Positions 40,725-55,000 of a stretch of 64,000 nt of DNA are shown here, piece after piece (the stretch's first letter is position 1; every line of letters begins with the position of its first letter). The DNA is taken from contig JAGGNK010010225.1 of assembly GCA_017590115.1 (NCBI GenBank), positions 5,704,001-5,768,000 on the forward strand. Direction: 5' to 3'. The notes below the pieces were generated by a model. The model ran no database searches. It saw only the letters and a program-made list of their open reading frames with translations, and was not told the DNA's origin. The position numbers were made by a program, and so were the translations under genes. The DNA is from Montifringilla adamsi (Eukaryota; Chordata; Aves; Passeriformes; Passeridae).

Positions 40725-43700
40725 AGGGAGTGATGAAAGTTTTGATGAAAGTGAAAACAAGACAAACAATACCCTAGGGATGCAATCATGTCCCCATCAA
40801 GCAAAATTTCACTTTAGTTATTCATGTTTGAGTTTCTACACTCATATCTAGACCGGATAGGTATGTTATTTTACATATTCCAGTTCCTTTGCTCTCACTG
40901 GGTTTAGGAGGAGATGTATGAATTCTTTGCATCTTTGAAAAATAGTTCAATTTGATTTCTTGACTTTCAATATTAACACCACATTCTGACCACTTTTGAG
41001 TGTCTGACAAAGAGGCTTTGATTAAATGGGTAAGTTTCTTTCTGTCACAAGACTTGAAATCTTTCAGTTCCCTAGTCTGAATTCAGAAGATGCTTGCCTA
41101 GTGTAATATAATTTAGACCTTATACCACTGATAGTGACTATATAATGGACTCTTTTTACTGGAAAATTAAATTAGCATGCAATAATTCTTCAACTTATTT
41201 GCTCTTTCCTGTCCTATATGACACTCCTAATTTCTGCTTTAATATTCAGAAATGTATTTATGTGCATTAACAGCTCCATTTCTACGTTAAACACGTAGAC
41301 TCTATATTTAGAGGGGTCTTTAAGGGTGCTTTCTGCACATCTACAGTTGACATGTAGTATTAGAGCTTATCTGAGTTAACCATTTAATTAAGCTTAGGGA
41401 TTTCTTAGTACAACTGACAGATATGTGGAACTTGCCCTTCCTTTGTATTCTTGTAAAATGATTGAGAGAATATTTTCCCACAAAAATGCTGTAAAACAGT
41501 TTGATATGGGGTTTTCCATTCTCCCCCTGTTAAATTTCTTAAATTCAAGGAATCATTACATGTTTATGCTAAGCATAAAAGGCCCTGTGTATTCAGGTAA
41601 AATAACTTTGCATTTCCCTTCTGCTGGAAAGTGAAAGTCAGGTTGTCAGTGGTCGCAAAGCACTCTGAGTTTACCTGTAGTCCTGTATTACGATTTATGC
41701 TATTGCCACCTTAATTCAGCATGATTATGGAATGCTGTAGGTCCCTCTTGAATTTGTCTATTCCTGTATTTGCCATGAATTTAATTTATTGTTTGATCCA
41801 GTTCTAGTCTATTTGGTATCATGAGATCTCTCGTTCAATACTTTGTTTGTTGTATCTGTGGTTTGCTTTTTGCTCTACCACCTGATTTTACTCTGCATCC
41901 ATTGCAGTGGTACTGTTATGCTCCTGTTCTGTGGTGTTTGAAGTGCTGGGATGCTTATTTGAGATCACTGGGGGGTATTAGCTTTGGGAAAACACCATTT
42001 TTTCTCTTAAAAAAACCCTCCAAATACAAACTAAAAACCAAGAAACATATTTGGGAGAATTTTTCTGAAGTATTCCCAGGTTTCCTCATTAGTGTAGGTG
42101 GTCCTGCAGAGCCTTTGGATTTCATGGCAACAGCAAGAAAACTGCTCTACTGGCTGGCAGAAATAAAGCCATGAGACTGGCAGTGAAGCGCAATGTGCTG
42201 TGAGTTCAGAGCTCCTGCCATCACCCAGTGGCGAGTCCAACAGCTGAAGTGATAAAGAGGACAAAAGCATTGCATCTTACTGTAATAGGATAGTTGAATT
42301 GATTTAGGCATGTCCCCAGCAGTTTAGTCTTTCAATAATACTCCAGAGAATGGACATAACAACCCCTAAATCTCAAGCTAACCTGGATGCAGGAGAAGAG
42401 TTTGTTGTTTATTGCAACTTTTTTCTTTTTTTCTTAGAGAAGAGGATGAAAGCAAAATATTACCTGACTGTAATTTATATTTTTATAAACTATATACTGT
42501 CATTTATATAGTTGCTGGTGCACTTTTTTATTTTACTTTGTTCTCTCTGATTTATTTGAATCTGTTTCATGGTCTTTGCATTAACTTTTGCCAAGGAGAA
42601 TATATCTAGAAAGAACAGTTGTAACCAAATATTTGATATATGACAATCATTTAGAGTTGAACAAATCCCTCTGTTTTTGTTGTAGACAGAAACTGTTCAT
42701 CTCCTTTAATCTTGACATAAGGTAATCTACTCTTAAATGGATAGCCTAATACCCTAAAAGGTGTCTCAGTGTTTGCTCCTCATATTGACTTGCACGAATT
42801 ATGAATTGATATTTTTTTTCTATTTGACTCTTATACAGATTTTAGATTTGAAGATTTTTAATTTGAAGCTGCTTTCATTGCTTATAATAACATGTCAAGT
42901 GTAACTGGCTCTCCACTTAATTGTAATACCAGAAATAATTATCAGTTTAAGTCAGACATAAATTCTGCAAAATCTAATTTTTCATTTGATTCTAGTGTTC
43001 CTTTTTAACTTAATGCATGCCTATCCATAACACTAATTTCAGTTTACTAATGGTATAAAAACTTCTTAGTTCAATCAGTAAACACCGAGTTAATCAATAC
43101 AAAATCATGACAATTGATCTCTTCCAAAAATACCCTCAAAATTATGAGTTATATATACCACAATTTGCATGAGTTTTGGGGATTTTTTAGAAGGGGAAGC
43201 TGCTAGTAATAAAGCAGAGAAAATGGTATCTTAGAACCAGTGCTGTGACAGTAGTAATAGCTCATTTTTATAACAATTTTGGGTATGAAAAAGTAAACAG
43301 GTTTAATAAAAAAACCCAAATGCATGTGTATGCATGATGTGCAGGAAGCAAGTTAATGCAGCCATTTGACATGCAGTAAAAATGTAAATTTGTAGTAAGT
43401 ATGAGCTCCTAGGTCAACCTTAGAAGTTCATAAAACCCAGCTGTTGACAGCTTGTGACTTGTGTCTCATTGAAATGAATTGTATGACACTAACTCTTAAT
43501 TTCATGAGCCTGTATTTTGTTCTGTTTTTCCACAGGGCCTTTGCCTCCTTCAGAGTAGCAGGATAAGCAGTGCTTATATTTAAAAAGGGACTAATTTAAA
43601 AATGTTTTTCTCATTTGACTAGGTAGTACCTTAAATTAACATGCTTAGGAATATAGTTCAGGCACTTTTAAATTCTAAATTTGTTGACAACACCAAGATC

Positions 43701-46552
43701 AAATAACATCTAGTTCTTACCTTTAATGGATATGAACACGTATCATAGTATATTTTGTTGTGTCTGTGAGCTTACAGTAGAAATGAAATTTATTATTTAT
43801 GGGCTCAATTCATTGTGTTGGCTTCTGAGAAACAAATTACATTTCACTGTGGTCAATTTGCGGTGTAAATATATTAAGTAGGTTGTTGATGCCAAGGGTT
43901 TCCAGCTGTTATGACAACAAAAGAAATTAAAGATGTAATGAGGAAGACATAATGGGCTTCACTGGGCACCAGATTCCCTTCTGCTGACCTCTGTAATTTT
44001 TGTTGCAATTTCTGCTTGAAGTTGATAAGGTGGGGGGTGATTTACGGCAGGTTTTACTTGAGGAGCAGCTGGAAGGTACTGGTAGTAATCAGAACAGGTT
44101 GAGCAGAGAACATTTCCATGTTTACAGCACCTTCTGCTGCATTTCTGTGTGTCTGTGGAAGTGGCCAAAAGTCCTGGATGCTTCTCCTTCTCACATGTTA
44201 AGGGTGAAGAAATCACAGGAAGTTGCTGGGAGCTGCTGCTCTTCCATGGGGAGATGGGTACAGCTGAGGAGGCTTCAGGCACAGTTGGGTTCATTACTGG
44301 TCTCTACTGATCTCCAGCTTGGATGCTACTTTTGGTCTCCAATCCCAGTTTCTATTACCCATGCTATTAATAGAATGTCAGCCTCTATTAGTAAATTTCA
44401 ATAATAAAAAAAAGGGGGGCATAATATTTTGGAGTTGTTAACTTCTTTCATTTTTGTTTCTCCATGTTCCTCTCTGTCTTACATCCCTGCATTTTCTTTA
44501 AAGCATGCCACTTCTGCTTTTTGATGTAGAAATAAGAGAAACAGGCAGGAAGGGGATAAAAAAATATTAAGATCCAATGCAAAATAGTTGAGAGGCTTTT
44601 AAAAAAAATAGAATTTTGAAAGGAAGTTGATGTTTAAGTTATTTCCCCATGGGTAACATTTTCCACTTGGCAAGAAACATGATAAATAAATGTAATTTGT
44701 AGAATTAGACTGGCAGTATAGCATAAGACACTGTACTTCAGGCCTGATTATTCATGTCTATTTTGTTGGTCTCATTTGGAGTTTAAGGGTTAAAATTGTA
44801 GTTATATAACCAGCTATCTTATAACAGCTTAGCATGTGAACAACAGGAGCCAAAAATATGGATGATTGATTTAGTACCTTATTACATTACATTTGTTACA
44901 ACTGTCCTAAAAAATAAACTCCATGCTGGCAAGAGGTGCCAGATTGACTCTGGAATCTTATTTATCCATCAAAAGAGAATGTTTCTGACAGCAGGAGTTT
45001 GAAATCTCTCTTACTTCCTCACAACCCAGCCTAGCAGGACTCAGTGCAGAATATAAGGAAGCAATTTTGTCCTCAAACCTTTTACACCCTGTTTCTCTGC
45101 AGAAGCTGGAAAGTATTTGCCCTGCATAGGGAAGGCACAGCTGCATGAAAGGTGCTGCAGTTGTGAGATGGAAGAACACAGGATTATTATTGTGTGTGTG
45201 ATTGCTGGCTGTGGATCAGAATAAGAGGGTTTCCAGAGCTGCATCCCAGCCCGTGGCGCCTTCCACACTCCATGCAGAGAGTGGACTGTTCACTTGCAAA
45301 GGGACTCCCCGCGCAATGCCATCAGGCTTTGGGGAGGGTGAGGGAGAGCAGTAGGGGAACAGAATAAAGGTGAGGGGTCTGCTATTATTTTCCTGTGTAT
45401 GTTGATGCTCTTGTGCTCCTAGTACTGTAGAGAAGAGGGAAAAAGCTTTCTGCGTAGCTCACTGCAACCAAGCTGGACCTGTCTTAAGAACAAGCATTTG
45501 TATTCTTATGTGTAAGACAGTGTATGTAACCACTTAAGCTAGTATATTTCTTACATCATAGTTTCTTTAGTGGGAGAAAAATGTTACCAATTTTGGCCTA
45601 GAATCTTTGGCTTATTTTTATGTCTTCTAGGGGCTTACTTCAGAGATGCTTTTTCTGTTCAGACTCTTCTGCTTCAGTTTTGTGTGCACCTTTTTCACAG
45701 TACTTTCATCCTGCACAACACAGGAGTGTGGTACACTGTGAATGTGAATTGCAACAGTGCAGTCTTTGATATAGGTCCCTTCTGATCAATCAGCATTCTT
45801 GTAGAATGAAAACTGTTCCCAAAAAGTGGTGAGGGATTGCCTTGACTCAGTCAGTGTCTGTGGAGCATGCAGGATTTGTGCTTTGAGTAGTCTGTGTTTC
45901 TGCATAGCCTGCTGCTGTACTTGTGGAATTGACTGCAGACTTTGAGTTTTCTATCCTCTTCAAGCAGAATAGTACAAAAAAGTGAAGGAATGAAATAAAA
46001 TTCTATCAATGATTTTATCTGAGCAGCTAAAGTTTGAAAAAGGTTCAGAAAAGCCTTTAAGATTAAATTTTCAGACATGAATGTTTGAGATGTGCAGATA
46101 ACGTGGACTTCAGATAAAGCTTAGATGGACTGAAATATATTGAGTTCTGTGACAGTACTAGAGGAAATTGATGGAAAATATTTAGATTAAATAAGGATTA
46201 GATAAAACTGCAAAATATATTAAAGCACAAATCTTAAATTGGCAGAATGGAATAGATGACTGCTGCCGATAAGTTATTATTGATTGGATCTACATATCAA
46301 AAATGTGCAGAGATTTTCATAAAATTTAACTTTGCATTTTTCCAACAGGATTTTAAGTGAGTGCTCATTTCTACTGGAATAGAATCTTATCCAAGAATCC
46401 TTGAAATTTCAACTTAAGCTTTACTAGCACTGCAGTAGTGCCCAGGGTTGTCTGTAATAAAAACTTGGTGTTTGAGGTACTGGAGAATAACCAGCAGATT
46501 TAAATCAGGAATTTGTTTTGTAATTTGGCTCCAATCAGGAAAAACTTTTTTC

Positions 46553-46568
46553 TTTTTTTTTTTTTTTT
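46553..46568. repeat. Poly(T) run, 16 bases
   Basis: Short T run preceded by T-rich sequence. No associated element was recognised. Confidence 0.85.
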
Positions 46569-49029
46569 CATTTTCATAAAGACCGTCTGTCTCTCCCAGA
46601 GCTGTAGTAACTTCAAAGGGTTTGTCATCATTAGGAAAGCTTGGATAGAAACAGCCAACAGGATGTGGAATGTTTGTTCAGCCTCTCCAATTCCTCAAGG
46701 GACTAAACACATTTGCTATTTTGTATTGAAATACAAGAGATGATGATATAAGATGAAAAGAGAGGATAACACAAACTATATTCCTCACATGTTTTGCACT
46801 GAATATGTCAAAGCATTGCTAGTCATAATTGCATGTAAGTGTAAGACTGACTTCAAGACTATTGGTTAAATTCTAAGTTGAATAGAAGCCAATTAGACAG
46901 ATTTTTTTCAACATTTATTAATAGGTTTTTTTGCTTTCTTTGCATTAAAATGCAGCATGCTGTATTGTTGTAATATAATACCAAGATTATTGAAGACGAG
47001 TATTGCTTTTAATATATTAGAATGATATGTGCATAAATTTCAGGTTGAAATTTCTTTTGTTCACTGTCCTCCTGAGGAAGAATTTTGGAACAATTTTAGG
47101 AACAGACCTGTAGAAAAAAATGACTGTTGAGACTTTAATTGCTTAGTGGTAAGAGTGTCTCTGAGAAGGAAAGTAATTTTTTTCTGTGAAAATTCCCTTG
47201 CTGAGAAGTAGCAATCTGAAGGGGCTCAATGAACAGTTATTTCATCATATTCCACTGTTTGATTGGGTCAATTATCCCTCAGAGTTAAAATGGTGCAGCT
47301 CCCAGTGCAGCACTAGCCTTTGCAGCTTCACTTTTTTACATGTAAGCACAATGGCAATGGAAAATGCTTTCAACTGCCGGTGTAATCTCTAGAGTTATTT
47401 TGGAGTTGTACTTGTTTGCCTGCTCACTTTTCTATGGTTGTGCCAAGGGATTATATGCTAGTTTGAGTCTATTTGAAGAGGAACTCACTGCTCCAGGAAA
47501 AGAGAAATAAAGCTGTGGACATCTCTAGATACTCAGACTGTTAACATCTAAGAAGGCTGGTGGACTGGAGAAGCCAGACATTACTCTTTTGCTTGGAGAA
47601 GAAAATCCAAGCTCCACAGGAACCTGGAATAGTAATAAACAAAATAGGTTTCAAAAAACTTATTTTTCTCTCTGTCAGAAAAAGGTGAAGAAAATTTAGT
47701 TTGTTTAGCATGGGGTCAAGAGGAAGATTATTCAATATGTGAAAAAAATCCCCAGTGTAGCCTTAGAAGTTAGGTTTTTGAAAGGAGAGATACCATAACA
47801 AGAGTTTGTATATATTTTTTACTCTGTTCTGCTAAAGCTCATTATTTTTGGCTTTTTCAAATTTATGAAGAGGGGAAAAAAAGAATAACTTTTTCAAATC
47901 AAAGGAAACCCAAGGATTTTATACCTTCACTGTTTCTCTGTGTTCTAATCTTGCTTTTCCTCCAAGTCTTTGGCTCCTGCTCTCTCCACGTCCATCCACC
48001 TCGCTGGTGTCACTGGTCTTCGCCCACTTTGTTCTTCAAAAGATCCACAATTTCCATCTTCTGCTGGATCTCATAGTGTCCATTCACCTGGTTAAATGTA
48101 TAATCATTCCCTTTGTTATTCCAAAGGGTTTGCAGTTCATGGCCTCCTGTCTCAGGCTCCCACCCAGAGCTCAATCTGCATTTCAATCTGCAGTTTGTGA
48201 GCCCAGCTACCTGCACCAGGTGTATCCTCAACATAGCTCCTCAAAGGGATCCTCCTATCTGAATCCCATCGATTTCACAGGGAGATAGGCACTTAAATAT
48301 CCTTTTGAAAATGGCCATCTGATGTATTGAGAGGAACTCACAAGAGGTCCGTGGTAGACTACTGAGTTACAAACCTCAGTCTTCTAAATCTTGCCCTATT
48401 CTCCTGACTACTGCCTTGCCTTTCTTCTAGGGATGTTTTAATGTTTTTTTCTTTTGTCTCCTATTCTCAAAGACAAAGAAAGTCTTTAGTAGTGTCTCTG
48501 GCAGAAATAGCTGGAAGTAGGGAGAGATATGGGGAAGCAGGGAGAAAGAAATTCTTTCATATTCCCCATTTAAGTTTATTTTAATTCTGACACACTAATC
48601 AAACTGGTAGTGTTCTGCAGAAATGTAAGCCTGAGTACTTCCGTCTTTGTCAGAGTTCATTTGGCTTAAGTGTCAGGGCAATGCTTTGCCAATGGTTAGT
48701 ATACTTAGTATTTCTGTGACCATGAAGCAACCTTCTATAAATAAGTTACAGCAGTTGTACGTGGCTGTCTGAAGAAGTCTGTCTATGAAGATTTATTTGC
48801 AAATGTCCTTTCACCCTTTTCTTAACAAGCAGCTTTCAAAGTCTGTTTGTATTTTTGGCAGAGCTGTGAGCTTTCTCTCAGGGCTGCTCACATTTCAGAG
48901 AACAGGTGACTTGCATACTTTTTCTTCATAAATTATAAGTAAATTACATTGTGAGTCCAATATGGAGCAATTACAGTTGACCATGATATTAAACATGCTT
49001 TGAATTTCTTGTTGTTGTTTATGGGGCTG

Positions 49030-49030
<1 letters not shown>

Positions 49031-49064
<34 letters not shown>

Positions 49065-49097
49065 GGGGGTTTTTTTTTTTTTTTTTTTTTTTTTTTT
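49031..49097. repeat. Poly(T) split by a G6 block
   Basis: T33, then G6, then T28. Like the tract at 24.5 kb, only T and G occur on the + strand. Confidence 0.95.
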
Positions 49098-52000
49098 GGG
49101 ATTTTGTGATTTGGGTATTTTAAAATTTATTTTGTTGCTTGAGTTTGTAATTTTTTTTCACTTGAAGACCTCAAGAGTAAATTTAGCATGTTTAAAATGA
49201 TGTTTTCAAACACAGCTTCTCTCTTCATGTTTTTTGTTGTATTTCATATGTATTTTCTGAAGGGGATAATTCTAATTTTTTTAACTTAAAATAGTTTTCA
49301 GTAATTATTCCTTGTTGCTAAAGGAGAACACACAATGTTCGCTAACAAATGATATGTACAGGAACACACAGGAAATCACAGAGCATCTTATCAGTCCAAG
49401 AAAATGAACTGCTTATTTCTCAACCGATTAAATGCTGTGGAACTGATTATTTTAGGATAGTTTTTGGTTTGTATTAAGTCCTGAATTATTTGGATAGAAC
49501 TCTGGGGAAGCAGTGCTAACAATCCTCCCTGTTTTGTGGCTCAGCGATGGAAAGAATTTGCCTTGTGGTGCCCATGGCTTAATTCCCCTTTGGAATAATC
49601 TGCTTGACTTTGTTGAAATCATGCCAGTGGATAATTTGGCCACCTGATATTCCAGGAAAAAGAAAAATGGCTGCTGAAACCTGCTAATATCACTGGACTT
49701 TAACCAAATGCCTCTTAATGTGGGAGTGTGGAATGATGATATTTTTGAAGGATATTTTTTAAAGGAGTCTAACTCCAAGGCCAAGCAGTGTCCTTTTATA
49801 TTTGTGTGCCAGTCAAAACTTTTTTCATAAAAGAATTAAGGCACTGTGTAATTTCTTTAACAGTAAGTTTTAGAAATCAAAAGGCTGAACAACACACCTA
49901 AGTAGAAATAAAAGAACAGGTGATAACACTGGAGCAAACTTGAAAAATGACAGTGTCACAGTCACTTTAGAATTCAGATGCTTGCTGCAGGCTCCTCCAG
50001 CTCCAGAACCTTTGCATTTCCCTTTCACTGTTCAGGTATAATCTTTTTTCTTCCTTGCTCAGCCTCTGACTTCTCTCAAAAGGTATTATCTCCTTTCCTT
50101 ACTGTGGTTAACTGCACTATTTCTGATTGTGCCCACGTCATACTCTACCCAGGAAATGTGGCAATGTCTGTGGTGAAAATAGCATATTTGTGCAGAGCAT
50201 GAGTCCAGGAGAAAGCCCTTGACAGTCCCTTCTTTCCGGTTTTCGGGATGCTTGGGTCTGGTGTGATGGATCCCTTGTCTCCCTTTCCCTTTATTGTGAT
50301 TGTAGCAACAGAAGCCAAAATAGGCAGCAGCTAGTCCAGAGCAGACCAGGCAGTTTGCTCTCTAGATGGCAGTAATCCTTCTCAGCAGATTCCTCTGCCC
50401 GAGAGGTTTCAGTCAGCTCTCAAGCCTGTTTTACAGCTCTTCTCCCTTTCTACAGTTTCAGAGGATGAGAGGCTGTGAGAACACAAACTGCATCTGCAAG
50501 TGTCAGAAGGGCACAGGGTGCTCAGGCCAGACAGATTGAAGAATATAATCATAAAGCAGGAGCACACATTGGTTCTGTTTATACTGATACTAGCTGTGGT
50601 GTAGTTGTGAGAGATCAGTATCACAGAGATCCCCAGACTAGCAGTTTGCACAGAATTGCTTTTGTTTCCTGTTCAGGGCTAGACTTCCTTATAACATGAA
50701 GATAATAGCTGTTATCCTGCTATTTATACTGTAGCTCAGATACCAATGCTTAATGAAAAACAGTCAGCATACTGGCAACATAGATTTTAAAGATGACTGT
50801 AATGGAAGTTATCAGTGTCTTCAGAAGGTTGGAATGAAAAACCCAAAATTATTTCTACAAAGAAAGCTTTTCATTAGTAGACTAACGAAATGATCAGAAT
50901 AACATCAAGATTTTCAGTATTCATGTATAACAAAATATTGATGAGTCTGTTGGTAACACATAAAAAGTCCCGAAGCAGCCACTGACAGCGTACGTCAAAC
51001 AGTTTGGGCATTTAATAATGACATGTCTTGATAGCGCACAAACACATATTGCAGAAAGGAATGGCTCTCAAGGTCTTTATGTACAAAAGCATGACTAAGT
51101 TGAGTTTTTAGAAGTGTGCAAATAGCATATGGCTTGAAAATAAAATTTAAAGTAATTTTCAAATATCTCTGGGCACAGTCTGCTCACAATAAATAAATAA
51201 ATGTATTAAACTGCTTAATAGGTACCAAATATTAGTGCTGGAAGGCAAATCCAGGTGTCACTGAATTCTGCTTTAGACTTTTTTTTACTTTTGTGTGTTG
51301 GAGACTTGTTCATTACCAGTTGAATGAAGAGGTTTAGAGCAAATCAGTAAGGTTAATGTTGTGTTCTGTCTCCCTGGGCTCAAATGCGCCTGGTTCCTTC
51401 TGTAAATTAGCTTTGGAATAAGATGTCCAACACCATGTGCAAATGCTTTGCCTTTGACTCACAGAATCCAATACTTGATTGGTGAGCAAGAGCAAAACAT
51501 CTCTTCCTGACATCATAAGCAAACCTTGTATTTCTTTCATCCATATACAGTGACAGAACTGTGGGGTCCCTCATATTATCTTGAACCTTTACCATATCTC
51601 ATGATTTTTTCCTTCTGTTTGTCCCATGTTTACCTATATTTTAGGTCAGTCATTTAGACTGTCAGTTCCTTGAAGTGTCCACCACCATGTTTTGTTGTAT
51701 GTGTATATATTTTTCATTCAAAGGCACCTTGAACCAACTAGGTCTGTAGTCTAAGTAGCTATTATGCAAATTTTAGCCTTTAATATCCTTGAATAATTGC
51801 TTTTTACCAATATTGATTGTCAGCAGTTATCTGTAGCATAGTAGGTTTATATCCCATGAAAAAGAGGGAAGTAATATTTGAGATAAATCTTTGAAAGCAC
51901 CATTTGTTTTCTGGAATACATACAAGCAGCAAATCCAATATATTTTTGCTGAAATGCAGCCTGCTGTTTGCTTGGCCAGGGCAGGCACTCTGAAGTGCTC

Positions 52001-55000
52001 CCAAATTTGTATGATTAATATAGTAGGCCTTATTTTCACCTGCAGTATACTTATAACTTAAATGGAAGTAAAATTTTGTTTAAGTTCTGGTATCGATTTT
52101 AAAATTTAGAGAAAAAGGCCTGAATGTAACTGGAGCTTAAATATCTCCTAATTTACTTCATTCACATCAAATCCTACAAAAGTATTCTTTCCCCAGGTAC
52201 CTGCCTGGGTCATCTTGCCCTGGCCTGTGCTGAGCTGTGTTACACTGCTGCATAGCTTTGTGGTTCAGTTTTTATTTCAAAGCTTACGTGCTATGTGACT
52301 GAGCTGTTGAAAAGAACAGAAGTGTTCTGAAACTGTTCAGGAGGTGAGTCCAGACTGTGCCTCTTTCTGGCGACTGCTTAATTCAGTAGAGTGTTTAACC
52401 CAGCCTCCAAGTGTTCCCCTGAGCCTCAAATCAGCATCAAACTGAAAAGCAGCATGGTCAGGGTAACACTTTATGTTTCCCACAGCTTCCGAATACTTAT
52501 TTTCTTTTCAACTTGTCCTCCAAGCAATTGAGCCTCTAAATTGGCTTCATGCTAGGTGACATGCTTAGGAGGGTACATCACTAATAGCATTAAATTGCTG
52601 ATTTCTCTTAAAAGATATACAAAATAAAAAGGGACTGGACAAAAATTCAAAAGCTGTCTGATGTTAATGGGGCCTACAGATGAGATATGTGGAGATAACT
52701 GCTTGTACCATCATCATTAGCTGTGAGTCTTTCACCTACCACCATTCTTTGGAAGCAGTTAGAGCTTGTGGTTTCTTGAGAAGTTTTTTATGTATTGTGG
52801 AAGCAAAAGGATAGAAATGGTCTGCATGAAAATCCTTTAATGCATTAATTACATGGATCTAATTTGATTTTCTTTGTCCAGTAGTTTAAGATCAGGATGT
52901 GATACTTTCTTATTTCCTGACCTGAAACCACTATGTTTACCTCAAGGCATCATTTCCCAGTTTGCTTTGCCCTTCTTGTCTTCCCATAGGAAATAAATGG
53001 AAAATTGATTCTAGCACCACTTCAGCCATAACAAGGATAATCTGGCTGAAATGAAGTCGTCTTCTATGACAATTTTGCAGTCAAAATGTTGGAAGAGGAA
53101 TTGTAACCCACTGGAGATGGATTAAACTTGTTTGAGATAGTGTTCTTTAAAAATAATTTTTGTCTGAAAGACGACTACAAGAAATTTTTTTAAAAAATAA
53201 CTTAGAAAAATGGTGACTTAGTAATGATTAAAAAAATCTTTCTAAAACAATTTTTTCCCTGTGAGTTTTAGTGGGCTGTGGAAAAGTACCCGTATGAATT
53301 AGGACCACAGGAATTCTGGGTTCTCCTACGTGTTTGCATCTCATACCTCTAAATCTTAACTCGTCAGAATACTCCCACTAAACCAGATATAAAATATATT
53401 TGTATGTTGTCATTGTGTACTTCTGTATTGTTTTTGTAATTTTGTTCATACTTTCCTCAAGGTTCAGAGAACTCGAGGCCTATCTGTTCAGCCTCCCATT
53501 GTGCTTTTCCATTATATGTATGCATTTTTCAATACAGTACAATATTTCCCAGGTATATTTTGCTATTTTACCAATGTTACTATTTGCACTAGTCACAACA
53601 CTCATACAAACTACAGTTTTGGTTTGTATCCCTAGAGTTTAGATATACAAGTAGCATTCATGGAGCAAAATATGAGGAGCAGTTTCATGTGGAAGCCCCC
53701 CCAAAAGGACTAAAGTAATTCTATCTGATGTTTGCAAGCTGAAAATCTATGACTTTTATGCTAATGTACATATATCTGAAGAATTAAATTCAAACTAAAG
53801 CCATCAAAGTAAGTAATCTAAATTATGTTTTAGTATCCTTTCCTTGATTTCATTAAAGTTTTTTTCAGTTTTGTCTTTCATGGCTTTGACAAATGGTGCT
53901 ACAAAGGGTTTTCTAATGATATGGGTAGATGTGATTCTGCAACATTTTCCTAATATTCCTTTTTATTTTCCCCCTAATATTTCTCTTTTTGTCTGTTGCT
54001 TTACTTTTTTTTTGTACTGCCACTATAGAGGTACTCTGCTTCTTATAGTTAGAGACACAACAGAAGATACTCTGCATGTGGACAGCTGCTTGTACTTTTG
54101 TGAACTCAATTGCAAGCATTTCACACTGTTTTTTCCTGCTGTGTCCATTGCTGGCAATGAATTTGGTGCTGAGATAATCCAACTTCAATTGCCAAAGTGC
54201 TTAATTTTATCTTGTATCCTAATTTTAGTGTGCTTATTACAACCATGGCGAGAAATGGATGTGGCAGCACTTGGGTTTGTCCAAATAATAAAAAAGCCCA
54301 TAAGTGTTCTTATTTGGCACGTTGAAGTAGAACTTTAAAATGGAAGTTGAATTAGCCCAAGCAGAAAAGATTCATAATTCATGTTATTTTGTTAATGATT
54401 CTGTGCAGATGTATGGGAGTTGGTACTGTACATGGGACTGAAGTATTCTTTGATTGAATGAAAACAAATGCATCGGAAAACACAGCAAGCACACGTATCT
54501 TTCATCCTCTGACACTTTGCAGCTCGGGGACTGTCAGAGCCAGAGTTGTTTTCTGGGTGTATAGCACCTTTCAGAGGATTTTTTCTTCTTCCCTGTTGGT
54601 CTGTTCAGTCCCCCTTTGAACCTAGGAAATCCTTAAGCATCCACAACACTTTTAAGCCAAGAATTTCATCTGCTTAACTCCATGTTGTATAAGGAGCCAT
54701 TTTCTTTCATTCAGTCTTGCTGCTTGCTTCATTTGAAGTGTCTTAATATTTGTGTTGGAAGATGTAGTTAAACTTCTAGCACAGTTTATAGGAAACAAAA
54801 GCTTTCCTTATTGTGCTCATAAGTTGTACCTTGGATACCTGGGATAGGAAGAAGGATAAATACTCTAATCCTATATAAATACAGATGTCCTTGCAACATG
54901 TCTATGAATTAGGGTTTTATTAAGCAGAAGTCGAGAAAGGCTGTTTCACAGCTTTTAAGATGCCTGGAGACCCAGAAAATAAGAATTATAATTATTCTAA

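Noticed and set aside
45180..45320. Slightly GC-rich patch considered as a CpG island or promoter
   Set aside because: Too short, with only a few CpG sites and no first-exon-like sequence.
49000..49200. 66-codon poly-Phe frame
   Set aside because: Translation of the T tract at 49.03-49.10 kb.
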